Below are positions 54,770 to 64,000 of a DNA stretch of 64,000 nucleotides, one piece after another. Position 1 is the first letter of the stretch; each line of letters starts with the position of its first letter. A program made the translations under genes and the position numbers. The DNA comes from Xanthostigma xanthostigma (lineage: Eukaryota; Arthropoda; Insecta; Raphidioptera; Raphidiidae): positions 6,758,001 through 6,822,000 of the forward strand of contig OY754473.1 in NCBI GenBank assembly GCA_963575645.1, in the 5' to 3' direction. The notes under the pieces are model-generated. The model was not told where the DNA came from and made no database searches. It worked only from the letters and a program-made list of their open reading frames with translations.

Positions 54770-54900
54770 CAGTTGAACCTCCGTAAGTTAAAAATTGAAC
54801 TTCCAAAACCTCACTAACTTCAACTCTCGATAAGTAAAAAACTCGATAACTTAAATTTTTCAATGTTTCCCTTCAACTTTAACTTATCAAGGTTCTATTG
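54770..54900. mobile_element. short pogo-like MITE
   Basis: The left end CAGTTGAACCTCCGTAAG and the right end (minus) CAATAGAACCTTGATAAG are related. Internal TAACTT-type repeats are present. 131 bp. Confidence 0.5.
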
Positions 54901-54904
54901 TATA

Positions 54905-55440
54905 TAATAAAAAAAATTGCAGCCAATTGGGTGACGGTCCCATTCCAACTTCAGAAATATTGACATTTGATGTGGTATAATAAAGAAGAAAAATCTGTTA
55001 TGGCGTGCGGTAACGTGGGTAATGGCTAGTATTATATATGATATTTTTGTTATTCGTTGGCATGGTTAATTACATAATAATATGTTCTACGTCATGTAAT
55101 AATTAACGAAAGCCTGCTTAACAAATTTCTTTCCGACAGATCTACAGAACAAAAGAACAGCTGATTTTTTTATTTTCAAAATATTTCCAAAACTATAAAG
55201 ATTAAAGCAAATTTGTAACAAAACTTTTTTGAAAAAATAATTAGAATAATAAACCGTTACGAAAAATACCTATATCATTATTATATAAAAAAAACAACGC
55301 TATAGCAAATATCTCTTTTACGCATGTGTCGACTTTCCTCAAAAACAATAGGGCTTTTCATATTTGCATATCAAACAGTCTCCAAAAATTTGGTTTCAAT
55401 CCGCTCACCCGTTTGACCTGTATATCGTGTTCAGAACTTC
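54905..55440 (+). repeat. inverted partner of 52,797-53,310
   Basis: Same segment in the other orientation, with moderate divergence. It ends in TTTGGTTTCAATCCGCTCA, a block shared with 27,250. Confidence 0.55.
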
Positions 55441-55590
55441 AGAGACATACAGACATGCAGACTAACAGACATGCAGACTAACAGGCATACAGACTAACAG
55501 ACATGCAGACTAACAGACATGCAGACCTACAACAATACAGACTAACATACATACAGACTAACAGACAGACCGACTAACAGACGCACAGAT
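55441..55590 (+). repeat. minisatellite, ACAGACATGCAGACTA type
   Basis: Degenerate units of about 8 and 16 bp (ACAGACAT, GCAGACTA) are repeated over 150 bp, ending about 455 bp before the large ORF. Confidence 0.7.
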
Positions 55591-55736
55591 TTTTCCCAAA
55601 AATATGTTTTTTGGATTCGAGTGACCTCGAAACGAAAAAATATTGTAAAATTAAGAAAAGTGAATTTTGACCTAAATTAGTATCCACTTATGCTATTGAA
55701 TACTAAAATAAAATAAAAAAAAAAAAAAAAAAATAT

Positions 55737-55806
55737 GTTACCAACGTGTCTCGAACCGTAGACCTATTTGGCACTGATCAGGTACGCTAACCACTGGACC
55801 ACAAAG
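55737..55806 (-). repeat. tRNA-derived SINE head
   Basis: A box TGGTCCAGTGGTTAGCGTA and B box GGTTCGAGACACG on the minus strand, with an A-rich run just beyond. Not a functional tRNA by arm pairing. Confidence 0.5.
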
Positions 55807-56045
55807 CTGTTAGAAACAACACTGTTTCTATGGTATAGTAAGTAGTCTTTAAACTTGTACTTCTGTAATACATTGTAACAAATGATATATTGTCGCTATG
55901 GTTACTATTTAATAATAATTATTTAAAACAATATACTGAACGCGTTTTCACGAATATCAATATTGTGATTGTGAGTAAAGCGAAAATAAATAATTAACCA
56001 AGTTAATTCGTCAAGAGTTCCGGCCTGTAGCTTATACAATTTAAT

Positions 56046-59000
56046 ATGCCTCGAACAAAGAAGCAATCTATTCAAAAAATGCTTAAAAAAAACCGTGTCT
56101 CCAAAATAAAGATTCGGGAAAATGATACTTACCGTACAGCAGAAAATTTAAAGACTCAGCAAAGAATTGCTCAACTACGCAGTGATAAAAGTTACCGTGC
56201 TGAAGAAAATGTTCAAACACAGTTCCGAGTTGCTCAGCTACGCACCGATAAAAGTTATCGTGCTGAAGAAAATGCCCAAAATCAGATTCGAGTTGCTGAA
56301 CTACGCACCGATGAGAGTTACCGTGCTGAAGAAAATGTTCAAACACAGTTTCGAGTTGCTCAACTGCGCACAGATGAGAGTTATCGTGCTGAAGAAAATG
56401 TTCAAACACAGTTTCGAGTTGCTCAACTGCGCACAGATGAGAGTTATCGTGCTGAAGAAAATGTTCAAACACAGTTTCGAGTTGCTCAACTGCGCACAGA
56501 TGAGAGTTATCGTGCTGAAGAAAATGTTCAAACACAATTTCGAGTTGCTCAACTGCGCACAGATGAGAGTTATCGTGCTGAAGAAAATGTTCAAACACAG
56601 TTTCGAGTTGCTCAACTGCGCACAGATGAGAGTTATCGTGCTGAAGAAAATGTTCAAACACAGTTTCGAGTTGCTCAACTGCGCACAGATGAGAGTTATC
56701 GTGCTGAAGAAAATGTTCAAACACAGTTTCGAGTTGCTCAACTGCGCACAGATGAGAGTTATTGTGCTGAAGAAAATGCCCAAAATCAGATTCGAGTTGC
56801 TCAACTACGCACCGATGAGAGTTACCGTGCTGAAGAAAATGTTCAAACACAGTTTCGAGTTGCTCAACTCCGCAAAGATGATCATTTTCGAGAAAATGAG
56901 CAGAAACGAAATAAAGACTACAAGAAAAAAAATCGTCAGGATTCATTGAAAAGAAAATGTCACAGTAATTCTGTAAACAATGCTAAAAAAATAGCTCGTC
57001 TTGATGCAGAAATCGGTTTAGGAATACGTCAGCTTGATAAAAAATCTAAACATATAATGCGTTCGAATGATATATTAAAATACAATGAATCCTTTTCCTC
57101 TGTTATTATGAGGAAAGCTGGCAGTGGTGACAAAACTGCTATTCTAATTAAAAAATTATTGAATAAAGAGCATCAACAAGCAGAAGTTTGTACTTGTTGT
57201 ATGCGAAAACTTTACGATGGTGTACACGAATTGACAAAAAAAAAACGTGATATTATTAAAGAAAAGCTTATGTGCGAACATGCCTACAAGTTCAAAAATT
57301 CAAATTTTATATGTGATACCTGCTGGAATAAACTCAGATTAGGAAAGATCCCAAAACTAGCTGCGACTAAGAATCTTTCATTCATAACAATTCCTGATTT
57401 TCTTCAAAGGTTAAGTCCTTTAGGTGCTCGATTAGTTTCTCCTTTGCTGCCTTTTTTACAAATTCGTCCTCTTGACCAATACAGTCTCAATCCACAATTA
57501 TCTCTTAAAGGGAATGTTGTAAATATTCAGGTAGATATAGAGGAAATGATGAAGTGTTTGCCTAGATTTCCTGAAGAAGCGCGGGTCGTTCAAATCATTA
57601 TGAAACGTAAAATGGAACACAAGTCGCATTACTTGGCTGAGGCGATTATTGTAGAAGACGTTAAAAAATCTTGGCAATTTTTAAAACAGTCTACGCTTTA
57701 TAGAAAACATACTATTACAACTAATGAGGAATTTTTCAGTCAGTATTCACAAAAAGATTTTAAATTTGTTGTCGATGAAATCGACAAAGAATATATTTTG
57801 CACCCTGAAAATGAATTACTTACAAGCTTTTTCAGTCAAAATAATAACGTCATAAATAAAAACGATGATATTGGTAATAAAAATGAAATTATTTTCGATA
57901 ATACTACAAATACATGTAAAAATGAAACTGTTTTGAACGAAACTGAAGAGTTCCGCGGAGAAGACAAGTTAACTGAAAATATTTTTAACAATGAAGAACA
58001 GACAGAGCATGGTGAACAGAACTTCGATAATGACGAGGTTTTAATTATTGACCAAAATCGCGAGATTGCAGACCATACTCGAATAATTGCACCCGGTGAA
58101 AATAAATGTCCAACACCAATGTATAAAATTGAAGATTATGAAATTTTATGCAATCCAAAGGCATTCGGGGGTGAACCTTTTGATCAAGATAGGATTCTGA
58201 CAACTAATGAAAAACATAAATTATGGCTCGATCATCATGATCCTCGTTGCCGTCAAGATCCTACATTTGTTTTATTGCTTGGTCAAATGACTGTACAAAA
58301 ACGTACATACGACTCACTTAGTTTTATTACTAGAAAAACTAAAAAGAATCAGTGTTTAACTGCTGCCAAGATCTTAGACAACAGCGCGGTTGACGAAATG
58401 ATTAATTTAGATGAGGGTTACAAGTTTTTGAAGCCGGTCGTTGGTTCTCCGCCTTATTGGGAGGATAAAAAAAAGTTTATTATAGCAAAAATGGCACAAA
58501 TAGGATTTCCGAGTTTATTTTTAACACTAACAGCGACCATAGAAGAGTGGCCGTATTTGATGCAGCAACTGTATGAAGAAAGGTACAATGCATCAATTAG
58601 TTTGATAAAGTGTATGGAACTTGAAAATAATATCAAAGCAGATTTGATTCGTAATAATCCCGTTACTGTAGCACGTTATATTTACCGACGTTTCACGTCT
58701 ATTGTATTATTACTTACAAAGCCCGATGGTCCTTTTCGTGAGCATTTCATTGTAGACTACGATCAGAAAGAAGAACTACAATCGAAGGGTAATTTACATC
58801 GTCACATTATACTTTGGCCAAAAAATGCTCCGCAATACGAACCTGAAAATGAGGAATCTGAAAGTCGTTGTGTTGCATTTATAGACCGATTTATCACATG
58901 CCGATTAGATGAAAGTAATCCATACGTAATGAAAAATCAACGTCATAAACATTCGTTTACATGTTTCAAAGGTAAAAAAAACATGAAAAAATGTCGTTTT

Positions 59001-62000
59001 CATTATCCTCTGTGGCCAATGCCAAAAACTAGAATATTGAAAAAACTTCAAACAGAGGAACATAATAAATTAGTAAAATTTAATTACGAAAAGATAATAA
59101 ATTTCCTCGATGATTTGGGTAAGAAACCGAGGACAATTCCTTTCTCTGAAATTCTTGAAGAGCTTGATATATCAGAAGAAGAATATATTACCGCTGCTAG
59201 ATATTCGTTGAAAAATTCTCGTGTATTTTTAAAACGTCAAAGTACTGAAATTTTTATTAATGCGTATAACCTAGATATATTAAACTTATTAAAATCTAAT
59301 ATGGATATACAATTCGTATGTGACGCTCATGCTTGCGTGTCGTACCTCACCGACTATTTAGTAAAACCAGATAAAGAAATGACAAAAACATTTCGTTATT
59401 TGATTGAGCAATTCGCACGTGGGGATTTTACTAACCTTGAAAAAGTTAAAAAGTTTGCTAATGCTTTTGTCAATACACGTGTTATTGCCGCTCAAGAAGC
59501 TGCGTGCCTTATACTTCACTTGCCGCTATTTAAATCAAGCCGGGCTGGAATAATGATTCCTACATTTCCTCCGGAAGAGCGATGCCGGACAGTAAAACGC
59601 AATGCACAACTCAAGAATTTAAACCCTGAGTCTACTGATATATACAACGTAAATATTATTGAGAAATATTGTCAACGTCATAAACGATATAATTTGATGT
59701 GTCTAGCAGATTTTGCTACAGCATACCAAAACCTAAAAAAACTGTTGCCCGATAACGAAAATATTAATAAAGATGAAAATGACGATGATGAAAATGACGA
59801 AGGTGTTAATGATAATAGTAATAATGAAAATGAAAATAATCCAAATGCAGTTACACAACGTAAACAACGAAAAGTTTTACGAACACGCCATTATAATAAA
59901 TATCAAGATGAGGCCAATTATTATCGAGAACAATTACTTCTTTACTTACCATTTAGAAATGAAATTAAGGAAATTCAAAATGTAGATTATATAAAAACTT
60001 ATAAAAATAATGAATCTGTGATTGTTCAAAACCGTGCATTAATTTATGTAATGGATGAAGAATATTTAGAAAACATTCTGAAAGAAGTAGAAGTAGATGC
60101 AAGTGACGAGGAGAATAGTGATAGGGTCGACTCAAACATAAACAGTTCGTTTATAGATGAGATAGTTGATATTTTCGAAGATCCCTATAAAGACGATTCA
60201 AATTTTCATAAAAAAATTTGTGTTCCGAAAGTAATGGACGAAGTAGATATCTTGGCATTACTCTTGAAAGCCAATGACCAACAGCTTCAAATACTTATGC
60301 ACTGTTTACATGCTCATAAGATTAGAAAACCTGTACGTTTAATCATCAGCGGTCAAGCTGGAACCGGGAAATCCTTTTTAATTGGTCTTATTTATCACGT
60401 CATATCGAACTATTTTAATAAAAAAATTGCTTGTCAAAATATTCAATCAGCAAAAGTTGTCTTAGCAGCTCCTTCGGGTAAAGCAGCTTTCTTAATTGGC
60501 GGAGCTACTATTCATAGTTGTTTCCACTTGCCTGTTGACAACAGCCGAGGTCCACTTCCGAATTTGAGCTCAAGTGTTGTTACATCATTACGAGCAGAAA
60601 TGTGTGACGTGAAGTTAGTCATTATGGATGAGGTTTCCATGATCGGTCGACATCGCTTGGAACAAATTGATACTCGTCTTCAACAAATTACTGGTGTCAA
60701 TGAGCCTTTTGGTAACCTCTCAATTATTTTTGTAGGAGATCTAAGGCAACTTCCGCCAGTTATGGACAAACCTATTTATTATAATGCACAGCATTATTTG
60801 CAAGATCAAAAAAACAAATGGAACAAAGCAAATCCAAATAGAGCATTTCAACCCCTTGTCAATGATTCATCTTATGCCAAACTATTTGCAACAGATCACT
60901 GGGCTGATTTTGACTTTTATGAATTAACAAATGTAATGCGACAAGGCAATCTAGACTTTGTTAATGCGTTGAATAATCTCTCTATAGGAACAATGACTGA
61001 TAAAGATATTCAATTAATAAAGTTACGGTGCAATTTGCCAAATGTTCCAAATGATGCTATTCATTTATTTTATAGAAATGTTGATGTTAATGTATTTAAC
61101 GCAAAAAAAATGGAAAATATGCCGGGTGATTTGTATGAGCATGAAGCTGAAGATCATATCTTAGGTAAATTTAAGAATGAAACAGCCAAATCAAATGTTT
61201 TTCGTGACCTTGATAATTTACCAATCGGCAAAACCGCTTGTTTACCAAAAAAGATCAGTGCAAAAATAAATATGAAATTTATGATCACTCGCAATATTTC
61301 CACTGCTGAAGGTTTAGTAAACGGAGCAACGGGTATATTAAGGCACATTTCTCAAATTTCTGAAAAGAAAATAATTAATGCTTTCTGGCTGGAATTTGAA
61401 TCTACTAATATTGGAAGAACTACAAGGAGTCGTTATTTGAACTATCTTAAAAAAAATAACTTAAATATAAACCTTGTTCCAATCTTTCCAGTAACAGTTG
61501 CTGATATCAAAGTCAAAGAAAGGACGGCCGTACGAAAACAATTTCCGTTAGTACTTGCAGAAGCTGTCACAGTGCACAAAAGCCAAGGTCAAACTTATAA
61601 ATCAGTCTGTGTGCATATTTTCAAGATGACACGACAACTCCAGTATGTAGCATTTAGCCGTGTTACTTCAGTTGATGGTTTGTTCATTGATGGCCATTTT
61701 GAGGCTCCAAAGAATTTGAGCGATGGAGATAATCTAATAGTGGAATTGAAGCGTTTGAAAAATGAAAAGCATCTTTTAACTTTTGAACAACCGTTGAAAG
61801 AACTGACTGGCATAAAAGTTGTTTATCACAATGCTTTGTCATTAATTAAATACATAAATTATGTAAGGAATGACAAATGGTTTCACGGTGCCGATATTCT
61901 TATTTTTTCGGAAACACGTACTCAACCTACAGACGACGTTACTATAGATGGATTTGAAATCGTTTACAGATCTGATGGAAATAATGTTGGCCATCAATTT

Positions 62001-63560
62001 CTTCGCGGAATAATAGTTTATAAAAAAAATCAACTTGATATAGTAGTTGCCGAAAAAATAACTGAAAATAGTAGGTCTCCATATAAAGTGGAGCATGTTG
62101 ACCTTGTAACATTGATAACCAAAGAATTAACCATCATTGGAGGCTATAGTTCACCGCGAACTTCTCGTCCATTCTTGAAAAAATGTATAAATACTGTACT
62201 TTCTTCCTGCGGCGGAAACGGTAATATAGTAGTCATTGGAGATTTTAATTCAGACTGCTATACAGCAAATCAATCTTGGCTGGAAATATACATGTGTGAA
62301 CGTTTTAATCTAAAACGAGCTTTGCCTGTGGGGGTCGTTACAACTGATTTAAGTACGCAAATAGATATCATTTTCACCAATCAAGTAGACTATGTATCAG
62401 GCGTTTATGAAAGTATTACATCAGATCATAAACCGATCTTTTTTTGTAACAAAGCCAATGACGTATCTGACAGAAAATTAGCAGATCATAATACGACATC
62501 TAGAGAAACGATTCCATTACCATTGTGTATTTCTAACTCTCAAATATCAAAAGACAAGCCACAGGAAGATTCTCTGAAAAACGAGTCTCAAAGAACTTCT
62601 AAAACCGAAAATTCTTTCAGCACACCGGTCAAAAAGGAAAATGTTTCCGCCGCCGTAAAAATGCCTGTTAACAATTGTTCTCCAAAAAAGGAAAAATCTC
62701 TTTTAAATGGCCGTAGTTCGATAGACAACTTTAAACTTGAAAAAAATGTCGAAGATCGCCAGTGTATTTTAACATATGTACAAAACATTTTGGCTGAAAT
62801 AAGTCAATGTAGAAGTATAACGGAAATTCAACATATCTGGCAACATAATAATCAGCTGATTCAGGATATTTGTAATGAAATTATTGTTCAATCCGCTGCT
62901 AACGTAGACGCGGTTCCGTTTCAAAAATATACTTTTAAATTAAATGAGCGAGGTCAAGCAAGCGCACAAAAACTAAATTTCATATTCAATCGTTATTTCG
63001 GGATTAATAATGTGAAAGGTGACGGCAATTGTTTGTTCCGAGCATTTGCAGATTTAATTTTCTTTGATGAAAATAAATACTTGGATATAAAAGTTTTTAT
63101 TATTAATTACGTCCTTTGTCACGTTGATCTATTTGAACAATTATTGCTTTTACAAGTTCTCCGGGTTCCTCTTCATGATGTGAATAATAGGGACAATAAT
63201 ATGATTAATCCTACATCCGTTGATTTTTTGAAAATGATTGCTCGTGAGGGAGTATGGGGTAATGAAGGTTCAGTCTACGTGATGTGTGCAGGATTGAATC
63301 TTCATGTCGTTGTTGTTACCATTAATCCTGATACACATAAAATCGAATGCATTATGAAACACATTCCAGAAGCTCCACGAACTCAAACGCCTTTAACATT
63401 AATAAATAAAAGTAATGTACATTATATGGCGACTCATAGGAAAACTTTAACCTCTCCGATATTTGAACGGCAAAACTGGCAAGGTATCACAATAGCCAAA
63501 ACTAGTATAAGTTACTTATTTTCACTTTCGCATAGTGCTAATAACGTATCGTCTGTTTAA
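56046..63560 (+). CDS. Helitron/Helentron transposase: Rep-helicase-EEP-OTU
   Basis: 2,504 residues without a stop. Residues 29-280 are twelve 21-residue repeats. Cys pairs (C382, C384/C385, C423, C426) suggest a zinc site, followed by a segment resembling the DUF6570-type region of Helitron proteins. The Rep domain shows the HUH motif (HRH, 918-920) and paired tyrosines (Y1100, Y1104) for strand nicking. A PIF1-like SF1 helicase carries Walker A GQAGTGKS (1436-1443), Walker B MDEVSM, GDLRQLPP and a terminal QYVAFSR motif. Then comes an EEP endonuclease (E1956; GDFN 2065-2068; SDH 2126-2128) and an OTU protease (D2326-G-N-C2329; H2459). Family knowledge: Helitrons move by rolling-circle replication, and EEP domains mark the Helentron branch. 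All key residues are present, so the protein could be functional. The ATG at 56,046 is the first in the frame before the repeats. Confidence 0.95.
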   Translation: MPRTKKQSIQKMLKKNRVSKIKIRENDTYRTAENLKTQQRIAQLRSDKSYRAEENVQTQFRVAQLRTDKSYRAEENAQNQIRVAELRTDESYRAEENVQTQFRVAQLRTDESYRAEENVQTQFRVAQLRTDESYRAEENVQTQFRVAQLRTDESYRAEENVQTQFRVAQLRTDESYRAEENVQTQFRVAQLRTDESYRAEENVQTQFRVAQLRTDESYRAEENVQTQFRVAQLRTDESYCAEENAQNQIRVAQLRTDESYRAEENVQTQFRVAQLRKDDHFRENEQKRNKDYKKKNRQDSLKRKCHSNSVNNAKKIARLDAEIGLGIRQLDKKSKHIMRSNDILKYNESFSSVIMRKAGSGDKTAILIKKLLNKEHQQAEVCTCCMRKLYDGVHELTKKKRDIIKEKLMCEHAYKFKNSNFICDTCWNKLRLGKIPKLAATKNLSFITIPDFLQRLSPLGARLVSPLLPFLQIRPLDQYSLNPQLSLKGNVVNIQVDIEEMMKCLPRFPEEARVVQIIMKRKMEHKSHYLAEAIIVEDVKKSWQFLKQSTLYRKHTITTNEEFFSQYSQKDFKFVVDEIDKEYILHPENELLTSFFSQNNNVINKNDDIGNKNEIIFDNTTNTCKNETVLNETEEFRGEDKLTENIFNNEEQTEHGEQNFDNDEVLIIDQNREIADHTRIIAPGENKCPTPMYKIEDYEILCNPKAFGGEPFDQDRILTTNEKHKLWLDHHDPRCRQDPTFVLLLGQMTVQKRTYDSLSFITRKTKKNQCLTAAKILDNSAVDEMINLDEGYKFLKPVVGSPPYWEDKKKFIIAKMAQIGFPSLFLTLTATIEEWPYLMQQLYEERYNASISLIKCMELENNIKADLIRNNPVTVARYIYRRFTSIVLLLTKPDGPFREHFIVDYDQKEELQSKGNLHRHIILWPKNAPQYEPENEESESRCVAFIDRFITCRLDESNPYVMKNQRHKHSFTCFKGKKNMKKCRFHYPLWPMPKTRILKKLQTEEHNKLVKFNYEKIINFLDDLGKKPRTIPFSEILEELDISEEEYITAARYSLKNSRVFLKRQSTEIFINAYNLDILNLLKSNMDIQFVCDAHACVSYLTDYLVKPDKEMTKTFRYLIEQFARGDFTNLEKVKKFANAFVNTRVIAAQEAACLILHLPLFKSSRAGIMIPTFPPEERCRTVKRNAQLKNLNPESTDIYNVNIIEKYCQRHKRYNLMCLADFATAYQNLKKLLPDNENINKDENDDDENDEGVNDNSNNENENNPNAVTQRKQRKVLRTRHYNKYQDEANYYREQLLLYLPFRNEIKEIQNVDYIKTYKNNESVIVQNRALIYVMDEEYLENILKEVEVDASDEENSDRVDSNINSSFIDEIVDIFEDPYKDDSNFHKKICVPKVMDEVDILALLLKANDQQLQILMHCLHAHKIRKPVRLIISGQAGTGKSFLIGLIYHVISNYFNKKIACQNIQSAKVVLAAPSGKAAFLIGGATIHSCFHLPVDNSRGPLPNLSSSVVTSLRAEMCDVKLVIMDEVSMIGRHRLEQIDTRLQQITGVNEPFGNLSIIFVGDLRQLPPVMDKPIYYNAQHYLQDQKNKWNKANPNRAFQPLVNDSSYAKLFATDHWADFDFYELTNVMRQGNLDFVNALNNLSIGTMTDKDIQLIKLRCNLPNVPNDAIHLFYRNVDVNVFNAKKMENMPGDLYEHEAEDHILGKFKNETAKSNVFRDLDNLPIGKTACLPKKISAKINMKFMITRNISTAEGLVNGATGILRHISQISEKKIINAFWLEFESTNIGRTTRSRYLNYLKKNNLNINLVPIFPVTVADIKVKERTAVRKQFPLVLAEAVTVHKSQGQTYKSVCVHIFKMTRQLQYVAFSRVTSVDGLFIDGHFEAPKNLSDGDNLIVELKRLKNEKHLLTFEQPLKELTGIKVVYHNALSLIKYINYVRNDKWFHGADILIFSETRTQPTDDVTIDGFEIVYRSDGNNVGHQFLRGIIVYKKNQLDIVVAEKITENSRSPYKVEHVDLVTLITKELTIIGGYSSPRTSRPFLKKCINTVLSSCGGNGNIVVIGDFNSDCYTANQSWLEIYMCERFNLKRALPVGVVTTDLSTQIDIIFTNQVDYVSGVYESITSDHKPIFFCNKANDVSDRKLADHNTTSRETIPLPLCISNSQISKDKPQEDSLKNESQRTSKTENSFSTPVKKENVSAAVKMPVNNCSPKKEKSLLNGRSSIDNFKLEKNVEDRQCILTYVQNILAEISQCRSITEIQHIWQHNNQLIQDICNEIIVQSAANVDAVPFQKYTFKLNERGQASAQKLNFIFNRYFGINNVKGDGNCLFRAFADLIFFDENKYLDIKVFIINYVLCHVDLFEQLLLLQVLRVPLHDVNNRDNNMINPTSVDFLKMIAREGVWGNEGSVYVMCAGLNLHVVVVTINPDTHKIECIMKHIPEAPRTQTPLTLINKSNVHYMATHRKTLTSPIFERQNWQGITIAKTSISYLFSLSHSANNVSSV
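56130..56885 (+). repeat. coding minisatellite, 12 units of 63 bp
   Basis: Each unit encodes a variant of YRAEENVQTQFRVAQLRTDE plus S. Units 4-10 (56,319-56,759) are nearly identical, while the edge units are diverged. The pattern suggests recent unequal exchange or slippage. The charged, regular spacing is compatible with a helical or coiled region. Because 63 is a multiple of three, other frames on both strands are also open here. Confidence 0.95.
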
Positions 63561-63645
63561 AGCTATCTTAAAAAAATGAAGTTTTGAGAAAAGCGTTGTT
63601 GAAATAATAAAGCAAAAGCAATAATTCCGGCTAGTGAAAAATAAA
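63561..63645 (+). terminator. polyadenylation signals after the transposase
   Basis: AATAAA occurs at 63,606-63,611 and again at 63,640-63,645, 46 and 80 bases after the stop. A CTAG before T at 63,631-63,634 lacks an upstream hairpin, so it is not taken as the element end. Confidence 0.5.
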
Positions 63646-64000
63646 GCTTATTAACGCATTTTTTTAAATCAATAACAATGTTTTATTTAATTTTTAATGA
63701 AGTTATAAAGTAAATATACAGTCCCGAAAATTAACAATAAATTAATGACTCACTAATAAAAAAAATATCAAATAAAATGTCTCACTGTTTTGCATTATTT
63801 TTAATAGAAGTGTAAATATCCCTCTGTAAACACATGAAAATCTATTCTCCACTTTAAATTTATGAATATTTAAAAATATAAAAAAAAAATATTCTCCACT
63901 TTAAACTTATGAATAATATGTAAGTAAATTAGTTTTTAGTTTTTCTTTTTCTCTATTTTAAGTTCCTGAATGTACTCTAGGATACGAAATCTATTTTTTT
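63646..64000. other. unassigned 3' flank of the coding element
   Basis: AT-rich. A TATTCTCCACTTTAAA block is repeated at about 63,843 and 63,889. The 3' terminus of the element is not visible and may lie outside the window. Confidence 0.4.

Noticed and set aside
56083-56946. 287-codon minus-strand ORF and the other long frames in this region
   Set aside because: They are by-products of the 63-bp repeat, whose length is a multiple of three; the plus-strand 2,504-codon frame with recognisable domains is the real gene.
63631-63634. CTAG as 3' end of the large Helitron-like element
   Set aside because: No hairpin precedes it, and Helentron-type elements do not use this terminus; the end cannot be assigned.

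Overview
This is a 64 kb piece of an AT-rich arthropod nuclear genome, made up almost entirely of transposable-element remains. Repeat modules that I remember from insect genomes, above all Lepidoptera, point to an insect. These are Helitron ends of the type CTAG preceded by a CACCCGGGTG palindrome, the 'AAGTGCGAGTCGGACTCG ... GGGTTCCGTAC' repeat, and many tRNA-derived heads. That assignment rests on memory and not on a search.

Only two protein-coding units are convincing. (1) At 43,750-46,515 (minus strand) I reconstruct a small spliced gene for a secreted pacifastin-type protein. It has a TATA box, a signal-peptide exon, one exon per pacifastin-like domain and a very short last exon, and every intron is in phase 1. 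Its first intron is more than 90% Helitron sequence. (2) At 56,046-63,560 (plus) an uninterrupted 2,504-codon frame encodes a Helitron/Helentron-type transposase. It carries an N-terminal array of 21-residue repeats, a Cys-rich segment, the HUH Rep domain, a PIF1-like helicase, an EEP endonuclease domain and a C-terminal OTU cysteine-protease domain.

Layout. 0-9 kb: an internally deleted Harbinger element, a hAT-like element, a tRNA-carrying Helitron, a 1.17 kb foldback, a hAT MITE and pogo-like MITEs. 9-25 kb: a hAT MITE, an insertion resembling a Penelope terminal repeat, five of the seven copies of a 0.6 kb non-autonomous Helitron (family A), a 1.27 kb array of 14-bp units and several foldbacks. 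25-43 kb: a third hAT MITE, compound SINE/foldback units, two Tc1/mariner relics, palindromes with hammerhead-like cores, a second Harbinger derivative and two further repeat families. 43-47 kb: the pacifastin-like gene with nested Helitrons. 47-56 kb: more Helitrons, a third Harbinger derivative, a LINE 3' fragment and tRNA-like heads. 56-64 kb: the autonomous Helitron-like element, whose 3' end I cannot place.

How the parts relate. Target-site duplications and empty-site comparisons give relative ages: Helitron A6 inside repeat P, mariner T2 inside Helitron D, Helitron B4 inside Helitron B3, and a Penelope-like unit inside repeat L. The large coding element may or may not mobilise the CTAG-ending families. 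Its EEP domain is the kind known from Helentrons, which use different termini, so no mobilisation link is claimed.
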